From NCBI GenBank assembly GCA_025766275.1, contig JAFKAC010000150.1, positions 48,431-112,430 on the forward strand: DNA of 64,000 nucleotides. Reading direction: 5' to 3'. Position numbers and translations under genes: made by a program. The DNA comes from Lactarius indigo (taxonomy: Eukaryota; Basidiomycota; Agaricomycetes; Russulales; Russulaceae). Positions 34,272 to 47,680 of this stretch are shown here, in pieces; within the stretch, counting starts at the first letter, position 1; the number at the start of each line of letters is the position of its first letter. The notes below the pieces were generated by a model. That model saw nothing but the letters and a program-made list of their open reading frames with translations, was not told the DNA's origin and did not search any database.

Positions 34272-36355
34272 TCACCTTTGGCGCTTCCTGAACATCGCGT
34301 TCGCCTCCCCCGGGATGCGCAGCGAACCAATGAGAAGGCTACGTGGGGCCTGGATTCCTTCCTCGAATTTGATATCATACGTCACAACGACGTGTGCAAG
34401 TAAAGCCTTGATTTCGTTGATAGCAAAGAACCGTCCTGGGCTGATTTAGTAATATGAGTGACTGCAACGGGTCAAAGCAAAAGTAAAACAAAAGGACGCA
34501 CCAAGCGTGTCGCCCATATCCGAAAGTGAGGTTGTCCGTGGAGGTAGAAAGTGCTTGGGACCCCGCCGCGGCGTTTCCATCGCGCTCGCGGGGCTTCGCG
34601 AAGCGGAAGCCGTCAAATTCGTCGGGGTGTGGAAAGATCTCTCCATCCCTGTGGATAGCGCCAGTCGGGGCGGCGATGAGTGTACCCGCAGGAACAGTGA
34701 CTCCATTGGAAAACGTGAATGGGCGTAATGCGAGACGGAACAGTGACACTGACAAAAGTAATGCATCAGTAACTGAGCTTCGACCAGGGTAATCCAACAG
34801 ACAGTAATCTAGACTATCGAGACGTTGGGTTTCCCTTAAGAAGCTGTCGATCTTGTGCATCTTGTCCATCCCGGCCTTTGTCCAGCCTTCCTCTGCTACC
34901 GCAGTCTCGACGTCGTGGCGGAGGGGTTCAACATATTCCGGGTTGGAAAGAAGGCGGTATAATGCATTGGTAAACGTCTGCATACACTCGCAATCAGTGG
35001 CTTATGAGGAGATCGGCGTAGCTCACGATAGAAGTTGTGTGAATAGCCGCAAAGTTGACTACGAGCATTCGCCGTGCCAGGCCTGCAAGGGACTTTTCTA
35101 CTCCTTTTGCTTCGCTCATGAGCCACATGAGCAAGTCATTCTGTCACGGTACCTCTGCGTAATTATAGAATTAACATTGAGCGAAAGTAGATTGACAAAC
35201 CGGCTTGTCGTCCCAATCTTCCCCAAATTCCTCCATTCTCGCAAAACGTTCCTCGACCATGGGTCTGATAAATTCCATTTCCTGTCGGATTTGTGATGGA
35301 AGGTTAGATAGTACGCGTGCAACAATCCTGACTCCGGTTCAATGATACAGAGTCACGGCAGCCTGAGGAGATAGAAACGTACGGCTTGAGAGGTTTCGGG
35401 AACATGCCAATGATTGTCGCGAATTTCATGACATTGACAGCGAAGTTCAAATTTAGAGTCAGATAGGCCTGATTTCGGCCTACGAGACACTGGTTAACAT
35501 AGGATATTGATTGAACAAAAGGATCGGAGAGTTTTTCACGCACACAGCGAAGGCCCGACGAACACACGATTCGAGGTCGCACAAACCACATGTTGCATCG
35601 TTTCCACCATGGGAACTTTGACCCAATCTGCGTTCCACTTAAGCATCACCTTTTTAACCACGAAACTGCGACACACCATCACCATGCACGGGGATAGAGG
35701 AATCAAAAGACCTGATGAGTTCGTCATGGACTTCATCGAAAGTAGCTGCGATGTTCCGTGTAAGTTTCGAGCGTATTACGTCCGTGTGATAGTCATTATC
35801 TATCTCCAATAAGTCCAGCGTATATTCAAATTGGATTGACTGACACAATCGTTATGAAAAAGCGTCAAGTATCAAAGGGAGCATGCGTACCTCAACCGCC
35901 GACGCATAGAGAGACAAGATGTCATCTGAAGCCTTTCTGACATCTTCGACCAGTTCAGGACCCGAAACTAGCACCATCCACCTCCGAAATGTGGGGATCT
36001 TGAATAAACCCGGTCTTGTCTGAGAGAGAGCCAGATCAAAGTGTCAGCTCGTCACAGGGGGAGGCCACCAAATTGTAAAGACAAAAGCACTTACTTTCTC
36101 GTACCCGCGTTTGAGCGTGGGAAGGGCATGAAACATAAAACGGAGAGCGGAGAAGTACGAGAGAATCGGGTTGGAGAACCCAATGGTAGGAATGGCTTCG
36201 AGCTGAGAAACACCCAAGTCAATTAGCGATGGAAGGGAAGTACCAAATGGTGCAGGACCGACCAGAGGGTCTCTCCTATACCAGCTAGCAAACAGAGATA
36301 CTACGAATAATGATGCAGCGAGAAACGACAGCCCGATGGTAGACTCATCCAACAT
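34272..36355 (-). CDS. Cytochrome P450 monooxygenase, membrane-anchored
   Basis: Ten exons: 36355-36095, 36019-35891, 35839-35677, 35627-35544, 35479-35383, 35327-35201, 35140-35027, 34977-34815, 34748-34502, 34440-34272. They sum to 1554 nt, 517 aa. It has an N-terminal membrane helix (residues about 6-23) and an I-helix FAAIHTTS. The K-helix is ETQR in LRETQR, and PHPDEFDGFRF is the meander lead. The heme loop FGYGRHACPGRFFA has the axial Cys codon split by the last intron (TG|C). HTTS in the I-helix resembles fungal P450s such as ent-kaurene-oxidase-like and trichothecene-type enzymes, but the substrate cannot be inferred. An in-frame Met 12 codons upstream (36391) is an alternative start; I chose the one nearer the membrane helix. 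No biosynthetic partner genes lie nearby. Confidence 0.88.
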
Positions 36356-37341
36356 GCCGTCACAAAAGTTGGGTTTAACCTGCTGGTTCAACTTAGCGGG
36401 TTGTTCAGAAACGAAGCGCTTATTTGTGTCCGGGTTTTTCTTTGAAACCCAGCCAATTCAAAGATGCTGAGATAACGTCAATGGACAACATTACTCACGT
36501 CACGACAGATTTTACTTTCGCACTATCGTATTGGGATGTCGCACCTACTGGCATGAGTGAAGAATATCATTCAAATGCAAAAAAGTCGTGCTGAGCGACG
36601 GAGAAGAGTATAAACTTGAAGCTCGAACGTGAAAGCATCAAGATAGCAAGGACACGAATCAGCCAAATCGGAAATAAGTACTGTAAGGCATGGAATCCAT
36701 GGATCACGGATCTTTCATTCCAATCTCCGGAGCTCTGGCGCTCATTGGCGCTCAATAGACGCGCGTGTTTTGCAAAAAACAAATCTCGAAAAAAAATGCA
36801 TTTTCCACATCTCTGTTTGAAACGGTTCAGACCAAAAAAAAAAGATTCTGTCAGGGCTAGGGCTTGCGTCGACTGCATCGCTGGAAGAAACTACTCGCAA
36901 GCTTTGGCAGACGGACCTGGGGCCGCAATTCGAGGGCAACTATGGCGTGGTGGTCGACCCTGTGACCCTGACGGTGAGCACAAGCAAGCTACCTGACCCG
37001 TGATAGTGGGCGATGGCCCCTAAAGGCGAACGTAAAAGGCCTAGACAGACTAAAAGTTTGGTATTCAGCTGGCGCGAATCGGGCGCCTACAAGCGAAGCA
37101 GCGACGTCCTATCATATCAATACAGACACACACTTATTTTCCAAATACCCATGACACCCGTTCCCATTTAGTACCTCACGCGTCTTCTTCCGGTCGTTCC
37201 ACCGTCACCCAGCTGTCCTTCTTACCATGCCCCTGAACGCGCCTAGAAGATTGGTGTGCACTCGTCAGCATTCCAGGAAGATCAAAAAGAAAACTGCTGG
37301 AGGGGCTCCACGTTACCCCAAGCATGCTCAAACCTTGACGC
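36356..37341. other. Intergenic; edge of tandem mannosidase repeat
   Basis: I see no gene. From about 37025 onward the sequence is homologous to 42430-42750, which marks the left edge of the duplicated mannosidase unit and its 3' flank. Confidence 0.5.
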
Positions 37342-40300
37342 TCACCCTTCCTTCGCGAGAACGAGCTTGATCGTCTTGACTTCGAACCCGCGGAACGCAA
37401 GCGGGATAAGGAGCCCTCCGGAGAGGGGCAGCTTCTCTGCACCATCGGCCGTCGGCGCCTTCAGCTCGAGCGCCTCCGCGCTCTCGTCGTCCTCGAGCAG
37501 GTTAGTCGAGAACGCAGCGATAACGCCGGTGAAGTTGACCTGAAGGTCCAAAGTCACGTGCCCCCCGTACGCCTCGTAAATACGCAGCACGATGGTGCGT
37601 TTACCGTCTGCGTCCGAGTCGAGGTCCCCACGCTTGACGGTCTCCAGAAAGATGCTGCGGTGGTTTCTACCCAACGTGAACGGTACATACGGAGGAACTG
37701 CGGCAGAAACTGCACCGCCGTCAGGTACATGGCGCACTGCCAGCAATGCCGGCGTCAGAATAGATCAGTGGTGTGGTGAAAGGGGGACGACACACCCCAC
37801 AACGGAGAGTTGAATAGGTAAGCTGCTATGGGAACATCCGACTGCAAGAAATGGCCGCGGTGCGGCAAAACAGCCCACGAAAATTCATGCTTGCCTGGGA
37901 AGTACAAATAATTCCAAGCTTATGAGGGCCTGCCAAACAAAAATAAGGCATCTTGTAAGCACCCACCTTGGTCCTGATCGGCATCAGGAGCAGTTGCCGC
38001 ACGCAAAAGCGAGATTCGTAAGACATTGCCCTGGCAAGAGAAGCCGTACTTGGACTCAGATAGTATAGCTACGCCATAGCCGTACTCGCTGAGGTCGGCA
38101 AACTTTATGCGCGGCGCAGCGCCTGTCAAACTCTGAATCCACTAAGAAATAAATGAGCATGTACCTTGTGCCCGCAAACTTCGAACTTGGCCGCGTCCCA
38201 TGTCGTGTTCTTGTGTGTAGGGCGCTGAACGTGCCCCCACGGGGTCTCGTAAGTCGCTACGTCACTGTGGATGTCGAGCGGTATCTCAACTGTGATCGGT
38301 CAGTGCGTGCCGGTCGACCGTAAGCCGCGGCTGGGATCGGTACTTACATTTCAAGAACTCGTGGCGCTCATGCCAGTCCACTTTAGCATCGAACGTGACT
38401 TGATTGAACATGTAAGGGGATGGAACTAAACAAAGAGCGCTAAGACGCAACTCACGTGCCTCACAACCAAGGGAAGTACTTACTTTCATAAGAGTCAAGC
38501 GAGATCTAGAGACCAGCGTCGGTTAGCAGATGGGGGCCTCAAGTCGGGCTGCTGCTTACTGTTATCGTGATCTTGCTCTTCCCGTACTCGACATCTGTCA
38601 CGACCGACGCACGGAGGGGCCCAGATTCGACGACCTTGACGTTCGAAAATTTGAGTTGCTGCGCTTTCTCCAGATGGTGTATCTCAACGTCTGGACAGAA
38701 ATGTTGTAGCTCGTGAACTAAATGTATAGCGGCAATAGAGAGGCAACATACCCCACGCGTCCCAGTAGTTCGGGTGGTCCTCAAAGATAACCAAACCGCC
38801 GGTCTCGCCCTGAGGAATGAGTTCGCGCCTGGAACAATCATACGTCAGCAATATATACGCACTTTTACCCTCCACCAACGCAAGATAAAAGAAAAGGAAA
38901 CGCACTCAAGCTGTACGTCGAAGAGGCTCGTAACTCGCCCGCCAGATACAGTGAACTGCAAGTTCTCGTTCCTCAATACAAAATGGTCGCTGCTCGAGCT
39001 TTGCACCGTGACCCCTACACCGCAGTTCTAGAATAGGTCAACATGTTCCAACAATGAGGAAAGGTGTACCTTTGAGGTCCTGCGCGCTGATCTGGCTTGG
39101 GAGGACAAGCCCTCCGCCTGGGCCACCTTCTAGCACTACGTAACCTTCCTTTCCATCGCTCGTCATCTGCAGCACATTTGCCGTGCCGACCCCTCCTCCA
39201 AGTGGCACACGCACGATCTCACGCCGAGCGAATGGAGTGGTGTTGTACGCAAAAATAGTCAGTGGCCCCGATGACCCTACAGCAGCAGAGAGCGGGAGAG
39301 AACCCGGATACATCACACCCAGAGCTTCTTCAGTAAGTGCTCCAACATCCGCGCGCACCTCTGCATACAGCTTTTCGGCATCATCGTATACCATGCCACT
39401 ACACGAGGCCACACAGTGATTAGATAAGCAGACAGGGAAGAAAGACGGACCCACATGGCAGAACCCGGGAGGACTGTAAGAACATCGGTGTTAGAGCGCA
39501 TCACAGACGTAAGAACAGGAATCTGAAGCGTACCGTCGTGGACTGTTCAAACATCGTATATGCATATAAGCACCGAAGGGCGAAGAAAGGAAATGAATCG
39601 GTACATTGGTTGAGGAGGACCTTTTCCCAGCTGTCGTCGAGTTTCTGCTTCGGGTATTTGTAGTTGTCCGGCGCGTAGATTGAAGCGATTGTCGCGACTT
39701 GCTGATAGATCAAAAAAGTCAGAAACGACACCAAGGAAGATAACGGCACCCGCGCTGGAGTGCGCACCTCAGCATCGCGAAGAAGAATTTCAGATTTTCG
39801 ATTACCCTTCTTGATTGAACCTGGTCACTCGATTAGAAACATGATGGTATTTCGCAACCCCCCTTCTAGATAACATTTTACTCACCATGGGATGTATACG
39901 TTCCGCGGTGGAACTTGACACCCACGTCGATTAAAGTCAGAACAGGCCCCAGACAAAGGCGAATGCAGACTTACTTCGAGGTAAAGTTCCCCACACCTTG
40001 ATCATAACATCCGAAACCCGTACAATAACAACAATATTTAACGTTGGTCACGCACCAGTTGGGTAGCTTGCGCCCCCCATCCGAGCTGGTCTTGAGATGA
40101 TCATAAAAATCGTCGACGGAGGGACCCATCTGCACAACGGGCAGTTCTCTGGATGTATTCGCGGTGCCACGGAGGCGACGGAGCTGTCCAAGACATTGTT
40201 GACATTAGCGATTGAGCGTTCTGCGAGTAAGGTGAAATACGCACACTCTCCAGCATCTTTGCCAACGGACCGCCGCCGCCGTCCCCATTTCCAAAAACGA

Positions 40301-42352
40301 GAAGAGATGTTGAACTTGACTCGAGATTCTGACCAGGTTGTCATCAGCCGTAGCAGAAATATAGGCAGGCGGTGGTACCTTATGGTTTGTGACCGCCTTT
40401 TTGATATCCTCGCCAGTTGCTTGTGCACAGTACGTATCTAGGGTGCAGGTATGAATAGGTAGACTGTCGCTGTCGGGATGCGGGAACGGACCGACAGGCG
40501 TCATATGGCACAGGACCTGTGTGCCGTCGATCCCTACCCAGTTAAATGTCGAATGCGGGAAAACGTTGATATTGTTCCTATTGGCGCGGGTAAATCGTCG
40601 TACATAACACATTTATAAAAAAAAGGTATGTGCGCACCAGCTTAGCTTTTGAGTGAAAAAGTAATCCATCCCCGCGCCGCGGATGATCTGAGGCAGCGCA
40701 CCGGTCAGACCGAAGCTATCTGGCAGCCACGCGACACGGCTCCGCTTCCCAAACCGTGACTCAAAGTAACGCTGCCCAAAGATCAGCTGTCGTGACAGTG
40801 CCTCACCGGAGGGCATATTTGCGTCATTCTCAACCCACGACCCGCCGATCGGGTAGAATTTTCCCTCGAGTACCTTCTCGCGCACCCGCTCGAAGAGCGG
40901 AGGGTACAGCTGCTCAAGCCATTTAAACTGTTGCGCGGAAGAGCACGCAAAACGGTGTTCAGGGTAGCGGTCCATGAGGTCGACCTGAGTCGACCAGGAA
41001 CGTGCCACCTTTTGCTGCGTGACACGATATGGCCAGAGCCTGCTCTTCTGTCAGTAAATTACGCCGGAATCGAGATAACGGGGCTCCGGTACCAGGCTGT
41101 ATCGATGTGGCAATGGCCGACCCCCCAGACCTGTTTCTCCTCTGGTCCGTGCTCGTAAATCGCGGCGCCGCGTTCTTCCCACTTCTCGCCAAACACCTCA
41201 TCTGCAAGCTTGCGTGCTGCCGGTATGCTGTCGGGGTCATTTTTACGGAATGTATTCATGATCGCATTTGCGACGGTGAGGGCCTTATTTTGGAGGGTCG
41301 AGTTTCCCGGGAGAGTGGAGATGAGTTCGCGAAGGACAGTAAAGTCCCAAAGAAGACCCCAAGCGGGCATGTTGGGAACGACGAGGTCAGCCGATGCTAC
41401 TTGGAAGTACTTATTGTTCTGGAAACAAAGTAAGGATTCTGAGTAAGAGTTTTAGGTGCCAAGGGAAGAGGGCAGAGCGACGGACGTCGGGCGGTTGGAT
41501 TGTGTCCCCGTTCCAAGGAACGCCAAACATTCCATTACAACTAGCTTCCGCAACGAAAGAATGCGTGCCCTTCTTCCGCTCTTCGACCGGGATGATGTAC
41601 TCCACCCGCCTGTCCCCGCCAAACCCTCCAGTAATGCCTATGTTCATACCGTCTCAGCGCTGGGATCAACTGTCAGAGAGAGAAACCATAGACCTTGCAG
41701 AGGTGTTCCATCGGTGGTGTATATCATGGCCTCGCAACCTGGATCAAACTCGACTTGGGGCAGTCAGTACAGCATATATCGGATGTACAAGACTTGAACG
41801 GACGTACATTGGACGCGCTCGTAGTCCTTCCATTCGGGTGGAATGTGTACCGTGATCTTGTACCAATGATTGGACTAAATGTACGCCTATCAAAACGTGA
41901 CAAGTATCATGGGAAAAACGAGCTTGCCCCTGTGTCAAAAGGAAGGAAAACTCAAAACACAACGATGCAGGAATGATGGCCCACTCACAAGACGGCCCGA
42001 TGGATTCGCCCTTCCTGGCAGGTTCGAACCCATGCTCGAGAGCCTCTGCGAAACTTGGCTTAGTGAGACCTGGTGCACTCCATCGCTGGAGTTCGATGTG
42101 GTTTGAATCGTCCAATCGATGAGTGAAGAGGACTGATGTGAGGTTGACATCGGCGAAGTGGCCTCCCGAGAAGTTGCCTGTACGGTCCTTTGTGAGGCCC
42201 TTGATCCATTTGGCACCGGGTGAAAAGTTCCACTGGGGATATTCTGTAGTATTGTTGCTACGGGGCTGCGAATGGGTGTGTCCACCACCCATGGCGACGG
42301 TCGATATCGATGTGAAGGTCGCTTCGATGATGTCATAGTCACGCGACGACAT
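37342..42352 (-). CDS. Alpha-mannosidase, GH38, Ams1-type (copy A)
   Basis: This class II alpha-mannosidase trims free or vacuolar mannose oligosaccharides (Ams1-like; cytosol-to-vacuole in yeast). I trace 27 exons summing to 3459 nt, 1,152 aa. Landmarks are the zinc-binding HCHIDTAW (41093-41120), the nucleophile Asp in AWLPDSFG (near 40720-40740) and the C-terminal beta domain ending LVLAKEG. Exons include 41929-41928 (2 nt, see findings), 39996-39975 (22), 39913-39886 (28), 39542-39534 (9), 39473-39455 (19) and 38505-38484 (22). Large exons are 42352-41989, 41418-41093, 41039-40638, 39398-39070 and 37736-37342. The 2-nt exon restores GPSWSNHWYK; without it the frame breaks. The start at 42352 gives MSSRDYDII. 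It is a tandem neighbour of copy B, with about 400 bp between them. Confidence 0.9.
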
Positions 42353-42754
42353 TTAATACATCTCCACGTGATCAATACCGCAAACGGGGCCCTTTTGGTA
42401 CCGTAGGATGTGCCTAATTTTGTCAACGGGGACCCAAGCCTGAACGTAAAAGGCCTAGATCGACTAAAAACTGGTATTCAAACCGGCGCAGATCGGGCGC
42501 CTACAAGCGAAGCAGCAACGTCCTATCAATACATAGATGCACAGATATTTTCCAAATATTCATTACACCTGTTCCCATCTTATGCCTCACGCGTCTTCTT
42601 CCGGTCGTTCCACCGTCACCCAGCTGTCCTTCTTATCATGCCCTTGAACGCGCCTAGTAGATTGGTGTGCGTTCGTCAGCATTCCAGGAAGACCAAAAAA
42701 GAAAAACCGCTAGAGGGGCCCCACGTTACCCCAAGCGTGTTCAAACCTCGACGC
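42353..42754. other. Intergenic between the two mannosidase copies
   Basis: This is about 400 bp that must hold the promoter of copy A and the terminator of copy B. Bases 42430-42750 are homologous to 37025-37340. The junction of the duplication therefore lies at about 42400. Confidence 0.5.
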
Positions 42755-45700
42755 TCACCCTTCCTTCGCGAGAACAAGCTTGATCGTCTTGACTTCGAAC
42801 CCGCGGAACGCCAGCCGAATGAGGAGCCCTCCGGAGAGGGGCAGCTTCTCCGCAGCCTCGGCCGTCGGCGCCTTCAGCTCGAGCGCCTCCGCACCATCGT
42901 CATCCTCGAGCAGGTTGGTCGAGAATGCAGCAATAACGCCGGTGACGTTGACCTGCAAGTCAACGGTCGCGTGCCCGCCGTACGCCTCGTAGAGACGCAG
43001 TATGATGGTGCGTTTACCGTCTGCGTCCGAGTCGAGGTCCCCGCGCTTGATGGTCTCCAGAAAGATGTTCTCGTCGATGTTGCCGAACAGTGCGAACGGC
43101 ACACGCGGAGGAACTGCGGCAGAAACTGCGCCGCCGTCAGGGAGATGACGCACTGTCAGCGATATCGGCGTCAGAATGGATTGGTCATGCGGAGAAAGGG
43201 GGTAGACACACCATGCAGCGGAGAGTTGAAGAGGTAAGCTGCGATGGGGACGCTCGACTGCAAGAAGTGTCCGCGGTGCGGCAGAACAGCCCACGAAAAT
43301 TCATGCTTGCCTGGGAAATCCAATAGTTTCACACCTATGATACCTTGCCAGCAAAACTAAGGTCACACCTTGGTCCTGATCGGCATCAGGAGCAGTTGCC
43401 GCACGCAAAAGCGAGATTCGTAAGACATTGCCCTGGCACGAGAAGCCGTACTTGGATTCGGATAGGATAGCTACACCATGGCCATATTCGCTGAGGTCGG
43501 CGAACTATATGCGCGGCGCAGCGCCTGTCAAGCCCCGAACTCATTAAGAAAGTAATGAGCACGCACCTTGTGCCCACAAACTTCGAACTTGGCTGCGTCC
43601 CACGTCGTGTTTTTATGCGTAGGGCGCTGAACGTGCCCCCATGGCGTTTCGTAGGTCGCTACGTCACTGTGGATGTTGAGCGGTAGCTCGACTGTAGTTC
43701 GTCAGTACGTGCTGATTAGGCGTAAGCTGCGACTGTGACTGGCACTTACATTTCAAGAACTCGTGGCGCTCGTGCCAGTCTACTACGGCACTGAACGTAA
43801 GTTGATTGAACAAGGGAGAGAATGGCGCTAAGCAGGGGCGCTTAGATTTAAGTCACGTGTCGCAGAGCGAAGGGAAACGCATACGCTCAGAAGAGTCAAG
43901 CGAAATCTAGTAACCATCGTCGATTAGTAGATGGGCACCTCAAGTCGAGTTGGTACTCACAGTCGTTGTGATCTTGCTCTTCCCATACTCGACATCTGTC
44001 ACAACAGACGCACGGAGGGGCCCAGATTCGACGACCTTGACGTTCGAAAATTTGAGTTGCTGCGCTTTCTCCAGATGGTGTATTTCAACGTCTGGACAGA
44101 AATGTTGTAGTTAGACTAAAAATTATAGCGGCAATAGAGAGGCAACGTGCCCCACGCGTCCCAGTAGTTCGGGTGGTCCTCAAAGATAACCAGACCGCCG
44201 GTCTCGCCCCGAGGAATGAGCTCGCGCCTGGAAAAATTATAGTATCAGTAATATACCCGCACTCTTACCAACAAAAGAAAAGATAAAACGCACTGAAGCT
44301 GGACATCGAAGAGGCTCGTAATTCGCCCGCCAGATACAGTAAACCGCAGGTTCTCGTTCCTCAACACAAAATGTTCGCTGCTCGAGCTTTGCGCCGTGAC
44401 CCCTACACCGCAGTTCTAGAATAGGTCGACATTCTCAAACGACGAGGGGAAGGCGTACCTTTGAGGTCATCGGCACTGATCTGGCTCGGTAGAACAAGCC
44501 CTCCGCCCGGACCACCTTCTAGCACTACATAGCCCTCCTTTCCATCGCTCGTCATCTGCAGCACATTTGCCGTACCGACCCCTCCTCCAAGTGGCACACG
44601 CACGATCTCACGCCGGGCGAATGGCGTGGTGTTGTGCGCAAAAATAGTCAGTGGCCCCGACGACCCTACAGCAGCAGAGAGCGGGAGAGAACCCGGATAC
44701 ATCACACCCAGAGCTTCTTCAGTAAGCGCTTCAACATCCGCGCGCACCTCGGCATACAGCTTTTCGGCATCATCGTATACCATCCCACTACATGAGGCCA
44801 CACGGTGATTAGAGTAGCAGACAGGGAAGAAAGACGGACCCACATGGCGGAACCCGGGAGGACTGTAAGAACATCGGTGTTAGAGCGCGTCACAGACGTA
44901 AGAGCAGGAATCTGAAGCGTACCGTCGTGGACTGCGTAGACATCGTATATGGATATAAGCACCGAAGGGCGAAGAGAGTAAATAGATTCATACATTGGTT
45001 GAGGAGGACCTTTTCCCAGCTGTCGTCGAGTTTCTGCTTCGGGTATTTGTAGTTGTCCGCCGCCGCGTAGATTGAAGCGAGTGTCGCGACGTGCTGATAG
45101 ATAAAAAAAGTCAGAAACGACGCCAACCAAGACAACTGCCACTCGCGCTGGAGTGCGCAGCGCACCTCAGCATCGCGAAGAAGAATTTCAGATTTTCGAT
45201 TACCCTTCTTGATTGAACCTGGTCACTCGATTAGAAACATGATGGTATTTCGCAACCCCCCTTCTAGATAAGATTTTATTCACCATGGGATGTATACGTT
45301 CCGCGGTGGAACTTGACACCCATGACGATTAAAGTCAGAACAGTCCCAGACAAAGGCGAATGCAGACTTACTTCGAGGTAAAGCTCCCCACGCCTTGATC
45401 ATAACATCCGAAACCCGTACAATAACAACAATATTTAACGTTGGTCACGCACCAGTTGGGTAGCTTGCGCCCCCCATCCGAGCTGGTCTTGAGATGGTCA
45501 TAAAAATCGTCGACGGAGGGACCCATATGGACAACAGGCAGCTCTCGGGATGTATTCGCGGTGCCACGGAGGCGACGGAGCTGTCCACGACATGTTGACG
45601 TCAGTGATGGGGCATTCTGGGAGTTAGGTAAAAGCCGCACACTCTCCAGCATCTTTGCCAACGGACCGCCACCGCCATCTCCATTCCCAAAAACGAGAAG

Positions 45701-47680
45701 AGACGTCGAACTTGACTCAAGGTTCTAAGGAAGATATCATCAGCAATAGCAGAAATATAGGCCGGCGGTGGTACCTTGTGGTTTGTGACCGCCTTTTTGA
45801 TGTCCTCGCCAGTTGCCTGTGCGTTGTACGTATCTAAGGTGCAAGTATGAATAGGTAGATTGTCGCTGTCGCGACGCGGGGACGTACCGACAGGCGTCAT
45901 ATGGCACAGAACCTGGGTGCCATCAATCCCTACCCAGTTGAATGTCGAGTGGGGGAAAACGTTGACATTGTTCCTATTAGCGCGAGTAAGTCATCTCACG
46001 ACACCACCTTGCGAAGAAAAATAAAGGTGTGTGCCCACCAGCTTAGTTTTTGTGTGAAAAAGTAATCCATCCCCGCGCCACGAATGATCTGCGGCAGCGC
46101 ACCGGTCAGACCGAAGCTATCTGGCAGCCACGCGACACGGCTCCGCTTTCCAAACCGCGACTCGAAGTAGCGCTGACCAAAGATCAGCTGCCGTGACAGC
46201 GCCTCACCGGAGGGCATATTTGCGTCATTCTCAACCCACGACCCACCGATTGGGTAGAATTTTCCCTCGAGTACCTTCTCGCGCACCCGCTCGAAGAGTG
46301 GAGGGTACAACTGCTCGAGCCATTTGAACTGTTGCGCGGAAGAGCACGCGAAGCGGTGTTCAGGGTAGCGGTCCATGAGGTCGACCTGAGTCGACCAGGA
46401 ACGTGCCACCTTTTGCTGTGTGACACGATATGGCCAGAGCCTGCTCTTCTGTCAGTGACCTACGCCGGAATCGAGATAACGGGGCTCCGGTACCAGGCTG
46501 TATCGATGTGGCAATGGCCGACCCCCCAGACCTGTTTCTCCTCTGGTCCGTGCTCGTAAATCGCAGCGCCGCGATCTTCCCACTTCTCGCCAAATACCTC
46601 GTCTGCGAGCTTGCGTGCTGCCGGTATGCTGTCGGGATCATTTTTACGGAATGTATTCATGATCGCATTTGCGACGGTGAGGGCCTTATTTTGGAGGGTC
46701 GAGTTTCCCGGGAGAGTGGAGATGAGTTCGCGAAGGACAGTAAAGTCCCAAAGAAGACCCCAAGCGGGCATGTTGGGAACGACGAGGTCAGCCGATGCTA
46801 CTTGGAAGTACCGATTGTTCTGGAATAAAATGAGGATTCTAGGTGCCATGGGAAGAGGGCAAAGTAACCGACATCGGGCGGTTGGATGGTGTCCCCGTCC
46901 CAAGGAACGCCAAACATTCCATTGCAACTAGCTTCCGCAACGAAAGAATGCGTGCCCTTCTTCCGCTCTTCGACCGGGATAATGTACTCCACCCGCCTGT
47001 CCCCGCCAAAACCTCCGGTGATCCCTACGTTCATACCGTCTCAGTGCTGGGGATAAACTATCAGGGAGGGAAACTATAGACCTTGCAGAGGTGTTCCGTC
47101 GGTGGTGTATATCATTGCCTCGCAACCTGGATCAAACTCGACTTGGAGCAGTCAGTACAGCATACATTGAAAGTACAAGACTTGAACGGACGTACATTGG
47201 ACGCGCTCGTAGTCCTTCCATTCGGGTGGAATGTGCACCGTGATCTTGTACCAATGATTGGACTAAATGTACGCCTATCAAAACGTGACAAGTATCATGG
47301 GAAAAACGAGCTTGCCCCTGTGTAAAGAGGAAGGAAAACTCAAAACACCACGATACAGGAATGATGGCCCACTCACAAGACGGCCCGATGGATTCGCCCT
47401 TCTTAGCAGGTTCGAAGTCATGCTCGAGAGCCTCTGCGAAGCTTGGCTTAGTGAGACCTGGTGCGCTCCATCGCTGAAGTTCGATATGCTTTGAATCGTC
47501 CAATCGATGAGTGAAGAGGACTGATGTTAGGTTGACATCGGCGAAGTGACCTCCCGAGAAGTTGCCTGTACGGTCCCTTGTGAGACCCTTGATCCATTTG
47601 GCACCAGGTGAAAAGTTCCACTGGGGATATTCGGTGGTATCGTTGCTACTGGGCTGCGAATGGGTATGTCCACCACCCAT
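42755..47680 (-). CDS. Alpha-mannosidase, GH38, Ams1-type (copy B)
   Basis: This is a direct tandem duplicate of copy A with the same 27-exon plan, about 1,130 aa. [15 protein letters not shown] and the C-terminal domain are intact. Microexons are conserved: 47317-47316 (2 nt), 44931-44923 (9) and 44862-44844 (19). Relative to copy A, one base is missing about 10 codons after the first ATG (47739). Translation from there is out of frame, and the first in-frame start is Met at 47680 (equal to Met21 of copy A). One intron donor is GC where copy A has GT (44150-44149). Exon 15 has one extra Ala codon. It could be a fully active enzyme with a shorter N terminus, or a copy beginning to decay. Confidence 0.85.

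Noticed and set aside
42010..42040. GGTTCGAACCC resembling a tRNA T-loop
   Set aside because: It is coding sequence of mannosidase copy A exon 1 (EHGFEPA) and is altered in copy B.
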